Below, piece after piece: positions 15,229 through 22,637 of a DNA stretch of 22,637 nt; within the stretch, counting starts at the first letter, position 1, and every line of letters begins with the position of its first letter. A program made the translations under genes and the position numbers. The notes under the pieces are model-generated. The model saw only the letters and a program-made list of their open reading frames with translations. It was not told where the DNA came from and did not search any database. Origin of the DNA: Nymphaea colorata (taxonomy: Eukaryota > Streptophyta > Magnoliopsida > Nymphaeales > Nymphaeaceae); the NCBI RefSeq assembly GCF_008831285.2, contig NC_045140.1, forward strand, positions 30,352,959 through 30,375,595. Reading direction: 5' to 3'.

Positions 15229-16951
15229 CAGCGTTGTTGTGTGGGGTGGATACACGTTGCTTAAGCATGTATCTCAAACTATTCTGATCGGTCCTTACTA
15301 TGAATCTGCGTCCAATCAGATAGGGACGCCATTTCTCCACCGCAATTACAATGGCAAGCAACTCCTTCTCATACGTTGAGAAAGGTTTCGCCCTACTGGT
15401 TAGGGCCTTCGACATGTATGCGATGGGATGACCCTCTTGGCCGAGTACGGCCCCAACGCCAACTTCACATGCATCGGTTTCAATGGTAAAGGTCTTAGTG
15501 AAGTCGGGGAGTGTCAAAACTGGAGCGGTCATCAAGGCCGACTTGAGTTTGTCAAATGCAACCTTAGATTTCTCTGTCCACTGAAAAGCTCCCTTTTTTA
15601 GCATTTGGGTTAGAGGTTGTGCGATAATTCCATATCCTTGTATAAACCTCCTGTAGTACCCTGTGAGTCCAAGGAAGCCTCGTAGACCCTTTAGATCTTT
15701 GGGCAGTGGCCATTTCTCCATGGCTTGCAATTTTTCGGGGTCTGCCCGAACCCCTTCTCGCGACACAATGTGCCCGAGATACCCTATGGAAGATTGTCCA
15801 AAGCTACACTTGGACATCTTCGCGAAAAGCTGATGTTCCTTCAATATGTTTAGCGTTATGCTCAGGTGTTCCCGATGCTTTTCCTCACTTTGACTGTAGA
15901 TGAGAATGTCGTCAAAGAAGACCAAAATAAAACTGCGTAGGTGCTCCCGAAATACGTCGTTCATGCACCTCTGAAAGGTGGCTGGTGCGTTTGTTAACCC
16001 AAACGGCATTACTAAGAATTCGTAATGCCCATCGTGAGTACGGAAAGCAGTCTTTGATATATCTTTGTCTTGCATTCTTATTTGATGATAGCCGGCACGA
16101 AGGTCTATCTTTGAAAAGATTGTGGCGCCGGTGAGCTCATCTAACAACTCATCTATGACCGGTATGGGGTGCCGATCCTTGACGGTTACCTCGTTCAATG
16201 CTCTGTAGTCTATGCAAAATCTCCATGTGTTGTCTTTCTTCTTCACCAAAAGGACTGGGGAAGAGAACGGACTACAGCTCGGACGGATGATACCATCATG
16301 GAGCATCTCTTTTACGAGGCGTTCAATTTCCGCCTTCTGACTATACCCATACCGATAAGGCCTGACGTTTACAGGCTCCGCTCCTTGCGTGAGTACGATG
16401 CGGTGGTCATAGGCCCTTTGAGGAGGTAGGCCTTTAGGTTCCGCAAATATCTCGGGAAACTTATTCAACACATTCTGAATCGAGGGTGGGATCGGTTCGT
16501 CAATGGTCTCGTCCGATCCTGGAACATCTGTAGCTAGCGTAAGGACCCAGCAAGCGGGCTGCTCCTGGTCGAGGCAACGCAGGGCGGCCTTAGGACTTGT
16601 CGTGCTGGCTAGTCCTTGCAACGTGATGGGCTCCCCATCAAGCTCTGGAATGAACGTCATCGAGAAATTCTTGACGTCCCAGTGGATATCTTTCCACGAT
16701 AAGAACCAAGACATGCCTAGGACTAAGTCGACTCCATCCAAGGGTATGACCAACGAGTCAACTTTGAAGGTACGTTTCTTGATGGTAACCTCCATGTCCT
16801 TAACCTCGTGCATGCACTTCAGCCGGTGGCCCCCTCCCACGACAATCGTTTGAGGTTTACTTGGTTGCAAGGCAACATTGCACCTTTGAGCCGCTTCCTC
16901 GGTTAGGAAGTTATTCGTTGCTCCACAATCAAGCAAAATCAAACTTTTTGC
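15224..16951 (-). CDS. pol: Pol of B: protease, reverse transcriptase and RNase H
   Basis: Numbering from the ILLDCGA region at 16942: the protease Asp is D5 in LLDCGA, with Cys where Ser or Thr is usual. Its second conserved strand is VIPLDGVDLVLGM (about 66-78). RT follows: [22 protein letters not shown] (about 246-267), catalytic D280 in [16 protein letters not shown]344 and D345 in VFFDDILIYS, LGHIV, and [13 protein letters not shown]. RNase H begins around 485 with D490 (ETDA), E527 (KELLA) and D552 (TDQN). The frame closes at 15224 because of a change in a C run. Its 5' joint with gag, at about 16953, is a one-base change in an A run. It is otherwise open for over 570 codons and likely encodes functional domains. 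Confidence 0.9.
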   Translation of the reverse strand, partial: AKSLILLDCGATNNFLTEEAAQRCNVALQPSKPQTIVVGGGHRLKCMHEVKDMEVTIKKRTFKVDSLVIPLDGVDLVLGMSWFLSWKDIHWDVKNFSMTFIPELDGEPITLQGLASTTSPKAALRCLDQEQPACWVLTLATDVPGSDETIDEPIPPSIQNVLNKFPEIFAEPKGLPPQRAYDHRIVLTQGAEPVNVRPYRYGYSQKAEIERLVKEMLHDGIIRPSCSPFSSPVLLVKKKDNTWRFCIDYRALNEVTVKDRHPIPVIDELLDELTGATIFSKIDLRAGYHQIRMQDKDISKTAFRTHDGHYEFLVMPFGLTNAPATFQRCMNDVFREHLRSFILVFFDDILIYSQSEEKHREHLSITLNILKEHQLFAKMSKCSFGQSSIGYLGHIVSREGVRADPEKLQAMEKWPLPKDLKGLRGFLGLTGYYRRFIQGYGIIAQPLTQMLKKGAFQWTEKSKVAFDKLKSALMTAPVLTLPDFTKTFTIETDACEVGVGAVLGQEGHPIAYMSKALTSRAKPFSTYEKELLAIVIAVEKWRPYLIGRRFIVRTDQNSLRYMLKQRVSTPHNNAG

Positions 16952-18507
16952 CCGTTGATACGCCCAAATACTCGCATGGCGTTGGGCTTGTGGGGGTCTT
17001 GCATGGTGTGAAGAGACTCACCCTCTTCGGGTTTGCCTTCGGCTTTTGGAGTCTCTTCTGTCTCCGTTTCTGCCTTTTCCGGCCTCTTGGCCTTTCTCCT
17101 TGTCCTCTCCTCTTGCTCAGAAGAGGAGCTAGAGCTGGAAGGTGAACTCGAGGATGAGTCACTATCCGAGCTGCTGCTGTATTCGGGATCGCTGACCACC
17201 ATTACATGGAAGAAGGATTTGCATTGATGGTTCTTATCCCATTTGGCCTCACAACGATAGCATAAGCCTTTTCGTCTATATTCTTCAATTTGCTTCGGTG
17301 TGAGATAGCGGGTAGGGGGGTTCCTACCAGATCTGGTATCGGCCCTGAACTCCCGTCGAGGTGCGTAGGGAGTTGATTCATTACCCCTGGGCCGTGAGCT
17401 AGAAGAGAACGCCGGTTTCTTCTTCTGCTTGTCAAATTTGCGAGTCCTTTTTAGGGCTCGCTTCTCCTCTAGGCGCTCTTCACATATTCGCGCCATGGCA
17501 AAACATTCTTCGAGGGTGTCATAGTTCTGGACTTTCATTTCGAGGACAACCTCTTGTTTTAATCCACCCTTGAAGGCTCCAATAAGCGCCTTCTCGGTCC
17601 ATTGGACTCGGCTAGCCAAACGGATGAATTCTTTGTGGTAGGCTGGCACGGTCGTTCTTTGGACTAACTTCTTCAAGTCTTCGTCGTAGTCCAAATAGGT
17701 GGAATCACCGAATCGGAGTTGGAAGCTTGCTTTGAACTTCTCCCAAGTTGGTTCTCTAGTTTTATGGTCAAACCAGAGATATTGGGTAGTGGCCTCGCCT
17801 GTGGTGTTGGCGGCCGCTATCTCTATCCATTCCTCATCCGGGATACGGTGGCAAACAAAGTAACGCTCTGCCATGAAGAGCCACTCTCTCAGACCTTCCC
17901 CATTAAACTTCGGAAACTCGTATCTAACCGTGGGGGTTCTCCTCTCTTCTTGACGAGAGTTGGTTCTCCTTCGTTCTCTCTGAGGAGATTCACCCTCCTC
18001 TCCTTCCGAGCCATAAAAGCTTCGGCTTTGGCTATGATTTCCAATGCGTTGCTGTTGGAAGGAACTTCGCATCTCTTGTTGAGTGCGATCCGGGGGTGGG
18101 TGCATTCTGCCCCTGCCGGCACCTTCACGAGGGGTGCCTAAATGTGAAGCGTCATGTGTATCCGCTTCCACATATCTGCCCTTGCCCTTGTCTCGTCCTG
18201 ACGTGGAGGGGTCCGAGGTGGGTCGATCTGTACCAATGTTGAGGTGGGCTGTAATCGCTTTAAGCATGCCCTTCATCTCATTGGTTTCACGTTGTTGTTC
18301 TTCCTCTCGACGGACGGCCTCATTTCTACGTTGCTGGTCCATGTTGTGCATCTCTCTTTTCCAGCGGTTAAAGTCCCGCTCTAATTGTAGGATGCGACCG
18401 GCAAGGGGTTCTTGAATCTCTACGGATTCAGAGGGATGAGGTGCCTCGGTTTGGCCCTCATCGGCGGTGCCTTCCTCAACGTTGAGGTTCTTCTTGGATT
18501 TGGCCAT
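16939..18507 (-). CDS. gag: Gag polyprotein of element B
   Basis: The ATG at 18507 starts MAKSKKNLN, shared with A. Residues about 35-95 form a long charged helix (ILQLERDFNRWKREM onward), a probable coiled coil. The Gag domain has FPKFNGEGLREWLFMAERYFVCH, ATTQYLWFDH, FGDSTYLDYDEDL and ALIGAFKGGL. The zinc knuckle is CYRCEAKWDKNHQC (CX2CX7HXC). A Ser-rich acidic tract follows (near DSDSSSSSPSSSSSSSEQEE), then a Lys/Glu/Thr linker and SLHTMQDP, and the frame stops at 16939 just as the protease begins. In A the same point is read through in one frame, so Gag-Pol fusion is the likely intact state. The region upstream of the ATG (PWRF) is also similar in A but lacks an ATG. Confidence 0.9.
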   Translation of the reverse strand: MAKSKKNLNVEEGTADEGQTEAPHPSESVEIQEPLAGRILQLERDFNRWKREMHNMDQQRRNEAVRREEEQQRETNEMKGMLKAITAHLNIGTDRPTSDPSTSGRDKGKGRYVEADTHDASHLGTPREGAGRGRMHPPPDRTQQEMRSSFQQQRIGNHSQSRSFYGSEGEEGESPQRERRRTNSRQEERRTPTVRYEFPKFNGEGLREWLFMAERYFVCHRIPDEEWIEIAAANTTGEATTQYLWFDHKTREPTWEKFKASFQLRFGDSTYLDYDEDLKKLVQRTTVPAYHKEFIRLASRVQWTEKALIGAFKGGLKQEVVLEMKVQNYDTLEECFAMARICEERLEEKRALKRTRKFDKQKKKPAFSSSSRPRGNESTPYAPRREFRADTRSGRNPPTRYLTPKQIEEYRRKGLCYRCEAKWDKNHQCKSFFHVMVVSDPEYSSSSDSDSSSSSPSSSSSSSEQEERTRRKAKRPEKAETETEETPKAEGKPEEGESLHTMQDPHKPNAMRVFGRINGQKV

Positions 18508-19053
18508 TTGGATGGCTTGAAATCGCCAAGGCAACACTGTAACGTTACCTAAACTACGCTGACCTAAAATCCAAAAACTGTAACACTGCCACTCTTAAGC
18601 TACGCTGGCCTAACTAGACTGACTCTGCCCTCTGCACGCTGCCGCTGATGCCGCGTGCGTTCTAAGGCAAGGGAGACGGGTTGGCCCGCCTACTGCCGCG
18701 CTACGCCTTAGCGCCTCGGCAGTCCCGCTTCGCTCTCGGCCGGGCTCAAGGAGCCTAAATCGCCACACCCGCCTGGTGTCTCGGCGACGCACCTCAAGCT
18801 TGGCTACCCTCGGGTGTACAAGGCGTACAGCCCTACACTTGCTAAAGGTGAGCAAGCGAACCCTAGAACAACACTAATATACGGAAACCGTGAACACTAG
18901 AAGACCGAATCTGGCTACTGACTGAAAACCGAAATACCAACAAGAAAACCACTGCCTAATCTGCACTCTGACTAGAAAACCGAACAAGCTGCCTTTGGTG
19001 AAGCCGATTCTTCAGTCTTCGGGTGCTCAAACAACGGAATATACCCCAAGGTA
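18508..19053 (-). other. Leader between PBS and gag, element B, with structured core
   Basis: No supported gene. Hairpins in + coordinates: L2 18693-18722 (minus strand: CTGCC, bulge GAG, GCGCTA, loop AGGCG, TAGCGC, GGCAG), Lmid 18743-18755 (GGCTC with GAGCC), L1 18760-18787 (TCGCC, GAG, ACACC, loop AGGCG, GGTGT, GGCGA), L0 18812-18833 (GGG, bulged base, TGTAC, GCCTT, GTACA, CCC). The same four occur in A in the same order. L1 and L2 share bulge and loop sequence with each other. Confidence 0.7.
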
Positions 19054-19065
19054 GCTCTGATACCA
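19054..19065 (-). other. Primer-binding site of element B (tRNA-iMet)
   Basis: TGGTATCAGAGC on the minus strand, two bases inside the LTR end TAACA at 19068, identical to the PBS of A. Confidence 0.93.
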
Positions 19066-19580
19066 ATTGTTAGGCACTCACCCGGTTGCGGCTAGAAAGC
19101 GCGAACCAAGCACGAGTCCTAGTTCCCAAGTCTCCTTGAGGTAATCTAAAAACCAAAAAATCCTAGCAAATTAAATACAAGGTCTACCCGGCCGGACAGG
19201 ACCCCGGCGCAAAAAATCCCAAGGAAATGGAATACAAGTGCGGGTTACCCTTTACCAAAAACCTAGCTACGGCTTATCCTACTACAATCAAACTAAAACC
19301 GGATGCGAGGCTTTACAAACGCGTTCGATACAAGAATCACTCGCAACTCACTCACAAGCCACAATCAAACCACGACTAACGAACAAACCACGCCCTTTCC
19401 CAAATAGGACGGCTAGGCCCGCGGTGGTCGTGTCTTTGGCCTACGGCCTCCGAGGTACCACGAGACGGACGATGGGTCTAAGCCCGGGCTAAAACAGGAA
19501 ATTAAGCAAACTAACAAGTCCCTAACGCAAAAGCAAATACTCCCACCCGAAACTACAAGGGGGTTAAGGAGATGATACCG

Positions 19581-19638
19581 GCCAAGGTGATTCCTTGGCT
19601 GTCCGAGAGGGATCCGAGGCTAAGACCGTGCCTCGGAT
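19581..19638 (-). other. Paired hairpins in downstream half of 5' LTR of B
   Basis: GCCAAGG (19581-19587) pairs with CCTTGGC (19593-19599), and ATCCGAGGC (19612-19620) pairs with GCCTCGGAT (19630-19638). This matches C exactly in the stems and matches A with compensatory changes. Confidence 0.6.
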
Positions 19639-20522
19639 ATTGCAGCTACGGATCGAAGAAGTCCACTTGAGGCGAGCCTCCTCGGAGCTTGCTGCACGGG
19701 CTGGAGACCGGCGGGGAGCGCACGGCCTGTCTGCCGCTGGACGCCGACGATGCTGGCGTAGAGAGAGAGAGTCGGCCAAGGTGGCTCGGCCGACGCTGGC
19801 CGCGTGACGGGTGTCGACGGCGTAGACGGAAGGACGGCGGGAAGCGCGCGTCTGAGTGCGCCGGTGCCGCTGCTGCTGCTACACGTACTCCGGTAGAGTG
19901 ACGAGGGGGGCGAGTGCCGGAAGCGGCAACGCCTACCTGCCTTCCTTCGGGTGTGGCTCGGCCACGGGCGTCGGCTGGGTGCCGACGGAAGAGAGTCGAC
20001 CACGAGGGTGGCCGACGGAACAGCTACGCCTAATCCTAACTAAGGCTGGCTGGGCTCGGCAACGACTGGGCTCTAGTAGGGTAGTGTCGGTCTGGTTTAG
20101 GGAGGTTAAGGTAGGGGTAGGCCGAGGGGGGAGGTGAGGTTTAGGAGGGATGTTAGGGTTTCTAACTACGATGGTAGGCCAATGCGGTTTGGCTAGGGCT
20201 GAGCCTAAGCTCGGGGAAGTTGGTCAAGAGAGACCGAGTGCGATAGTGGGTTCTAGAAGGTAGCCTGACTACTGGACCAAGTGATGGGTCCGGGTGAAGT
20301 GGGTTCGGGCAATCTCGAGGTAGGCTCGAGATGACTAGGGTTAGGTCAAACTGAAGGGTTGACCTAGTGGGCTAAGACGGAAAGTCAGAGGGTTGACTAA
20401 GTCCTAAGGTCGAGTGGGTTCGGTTCAAATGTGGGTAGTGAACTCCTAGGTTGGATGACGCGTGAGGTTGACCTAGCTAGGTGGGCTCGGTCTTGGCGGT
20501 CTAGCCAAGTGAGTGCGTCGGG

Positions 20523-20540
20523 TCTTGCCACGTGGCAAGA
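20523..20540. promoter_or_regulatory. G-box palindrome in LTR B
   Basis: An 18-bp perfect palindrome, TCTTGCCACGTGGCAAGA, identical to the one in LTR C and to the core of the 20-bp one in LTR A. Confidence 0.55.
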
Positions 20541-22170
20541 TCAACGGTCAAGGGTAGCTCGCTAGGGGAAAGGCTAGCGAGTAAGAGGAGGGTGGCGATC
20601 ACTTTCCTAGAAGGTAGGAAGAGATCGAGCTTGATTGCTAAGGAGATTAGGCAATCAAAGAGGTGGCACTCGAGATTATTCGAGTCTCTCTCTCCGGTGG
20701 ATGGGTGACACGTGGAGGCAAGGAACGGTGGAGATAAGCTGCGGATTAGGGTTGAGATGAAGGTGGAGGAGGTAGGCGAGAAAACGGGAAGGGGGAGCGC
20801 GCGGCGAGGGACTTGCCAAATCGCTCGGGTGTAGGTGGCACGCGGTTAGATGAGGTGGCAGCCGCGTGGACTGGGCGAGACTCCAAGTGGGACCTGGTGA
20901 GACAGGTGGCAGACACGTAGGATGATGACTGGACACGAGGTGGCTGGGATGCGGACAGGTGGCGCGATGGAGGGCTGAGGCGTTAGGGTTTGACGCAAAG
21001 GAAAATATGCCAAAAAGGAAGGTGGCGGAGGTGACAAATGCGGGCTGGGAGCTCGTGATCCAAGAGGGATTCTCGGAGGGGGCTAGGCGAGCTGGAGAGG
21101 ACACATGGCAGGCTACGAGGACAGGGTATGACGCGGGTTGACAGATGTGGGACACGTGTAGAAACGGAAGGCCAAGATGCGCGGTAGGAAGACTTACCAA
21201 TTCGGGACCGGCGGCCAAGGGAGACGCGGTCCTTCACGCGCCGCGGCTAGGGTTAGCTCCTCGTCCAAATGACGCTGGTGCCCTTCTCGAAACTGCAGGG
21301 GCCTTCGGTGGTGGAGGGGCAGGACTGTCCTTCACACCGGAAACAATGGTTGACGCCGGAAATTGCAGCGGTGTCTTAGCTCCAACGAGAATACCGGCCG
21401 AGGCGATTTCTATCTTCTCACGGGCCGAATTTGCCCAAATTTGACTATGTTGATCAGCACGAAGAGGCGATTCCACTGAAGTGGTTTAGAGGCCCAAACC
21501 TCGATATTGAACCGTGATTTTGAGTCCTTCAAGCCGCTGGATTTCTTGCCAACTTCAATTTGGAGCCGACGGTAGAAGTGATCTTTTTGTTGAGGCAGCC
21601 GTCGTGAACCGTGAGGGGTGGCTTGGGTTGGTTCCTACGGATAGAAAACCGATTCCAAGCGGGGAAGAGAGTGCACCAAGGGAGGGGCACCGTAGATCCT
21701 CAAACCAGTCACTCGGGTATGCCGAGCAAGGGGCCTAGGTCGCGGGTGAGGCTCCGGAAGCGAACAACTCCAAGCCGAATGGAAGAGTTCAATGATCCGA
21801 GTACTAACCTTGTTAAGCCGTCGAATCGAAGCCTTGGGGACTTCGATCTTCTCTTGTGCCGAACTCAGCCTTTCTTCTCCTTCGTGTTCAAGGGGAAGGC
21901 ACCAATGTTCGGGCTATTGATCTTCTTCGTAGAGGCAAGCGTGGACGAGGAGGGATCACCGCCGGTGGGAGGGGATCCGCCTGGTTTGTCTTCCTTGAGG
22001 CCGAGGTCAACACGGACGACGGGGGCAAGGGGATTCGATGGGTGGAGACGCTCCTAACTCGGGTAGAGAGAGGGGGTCGAAGAGATGGAGTCCTCGAAGA
22101 GGAGAGAGAGCCAAAACTCGCAATGAGCCAAAATTCAATTTTTTCGATACAATTACAAAGGATCCAATAC

Positions 22171-22178
22171 AATATATA
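22171..22178 (-). promoter_or_regulatory. TATA box in 5' LTR of B
   Basis: TATATATT on the minus strand, at the same place as in the 3' LTR copy (13058-13065). This is the likely promoter of the B transcript, giving a leader of more than 3.5 kb before the gag ATG unless it is spliced. Confidence 0.5.
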
Positions 22179-22364
22179 CAAAGAGAAAGTGATCCGGGAT
22201 TATCACGCGCGGATCCAAACCCAAAATCTAAAAAGCTCAAGGCGCTCGGCACAACCCGCCGGCTTAGGTCTTGACTTCGAATCTCAAAGGCGCCAAGTAA
22301 AAAAAACGAGTTAACAAAAGCTTAGTACTAAAGTTAAAATAAACGCCTAAGTGCTAAAACGACT

Positions 22365-22484
22365 CCTTGAACCTTGCGAGCCCAAGGAGGGGGACCTCGT
22401 GAGGGTAAACGCCCTCACTTCGCATTTGGAGTATAAGGGCTCGGTCTGGTTGACCGAGCCATTCGCTTAAGACCTTTGGTCTTA
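22365..22484 (-). other. Four-hairpin array in U3, 5' LTR of B
   Basis: Identical in stems to 13250-13369: H4 22365-22387, H3 22399-22418, H2 22438-22460, H1 22468-22484. In the 5' LTR it lies upstream of the TATA box and would not be in the main transcript. Confidence 0.6.
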
Positions 22485-22637
22485 GACGACCTCGCGGGTT
22501 GAGAAAGTCGAACTCGGTTTGGGTGCATCTAGCCTACGCTCGGTGAGTTCTACAACTGGTTCAGTGTGACCCTGAGGTTCATCCTGTTCGAGCACCGTTG
22601 CGGACTTGGCTGCTCCTCCCGCTCCTCCCACTGCAAC

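Larger units (their letters stand above)
12638..22637 (-). mobile_element. Ty3/Gypsy chromovirus-type LTR retrotransposon B (cut by gap and window end)
   Basis: Read on the minus strand: 5' LTR 22637-19068 (start outside the window), PBS 19065-19054, leader, gag from 18507, protease, RT, RNase H, integrase, chromodomain-like region, polypurine tract, 3' LTR from 13673. Expected full length is about 12.8 kb, with LTRs of about 3.72 kb and an internal region of 5394 bp. Its two LTRs, compared over about 890 bp, differ only by homopolymer or dinucleotide indels, so insertion was recent. Pol has four or five frame breaks, far fewer than A. It is the best reference in the window for the protein family. 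Confidence 0.93.
19068..22637 (-). repeat. 5' LTR of element B (about 150 bp short of its start)
   Basis: Runs from TAACA at 19068 to the window end. The end base 22637 corresponds to 13522 in the 3' LTR, so about 150 bp remain outside and the full LTR is about 3.72 kb. The part that overlaps the 3' LTR shows no substitutions. The same order of landmarks as in A is present: Pol tail (cut), hairpins, TATA box, CT tract, G-box palindrome and hairpin pair. Confidence 0.93.

Noticed and set aside
16939-16960. Programmed -1 frameshift between gag and protease in B
   Set aside because: The A run there is not a proper XXXYYYZ slippery site, and A reads through the same point in one frame. A missing base in the A run is simpler.
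1-22637. CRISPR array, bacterial operon, host plant gene or rRNA
   Set aside because: No spaced direct repeats, no ribosomal RNA blocks, and every convincing protein is Gag or Pol of the two elements.

Overview
The window looks like gene-poor plant nuclear DNA made almost entirely of large Ty3/Gypsy LTR retrotransposons. The plant call rests on primer-binding sites matching the 3' end of plant initiator-methionine tRNA (TGGTATCAGAGC), plant-style Gag-Pol with an integrase chromodomain (chromovirus type), and no host gene or bacterial feature. The species cannot be named from this sequence.

Layout. 1-2744: 3' part of an LTR in + orientation (element C; its body lies upstream of the window). 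2745-2893: a 149-base spacer I cannot assign. 2894-12537: element A (+), with a 3837-bp 5' LTR (2894-6730), PBS, leader, gag, a frameshifted pol, polypurine tract and the first 321 bp of its 3' LTR. 12538-12637: 100 N. 12638-22637: element B (-), with 1036 bp of its 3' LTR (12638-13673), polypurine tract, pol, gag, leader, PBS and a 5' LTR (19068 to the window end, about 150 bp short of complete). A and B point tail to tail, and the assembly breaks between their two 3' LTRs.

B and C share one LTR subfamily. A is a clearly diverged relative with the same architecture. Within A and within B, the LTR stretches that can be compared differ only by single-base indels and show no substitutions, so both insertions look recent. 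Nearly all pol frame breaks are one-base deficits, often in homopolymers, and they crowd toward the gap. I read most of them as consensus errors rather than decay.

The most interesting content is what the diverged A and B copies have kept. (1) Pol runs through the polypurine tract into the LTR and ends in an 82-101-residue LTR-encoded tail. (2) Four consecutive hairpins follow the pol stop, with compensatory base changes. (3) Two bulged hairpins of identical design sit in the leader between PBS and gag, with five compensatory pairs. (4) A hairpin pair lies in the downstream LTR half, also with compensatory changes. (5) An 18-20-bp perfect palindrome is centred on a G-box. Together they suggest a 13-kb chromovirus type with an unusually long, structured leader and 3' region. 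I cannot tell without a search whether this has been described.
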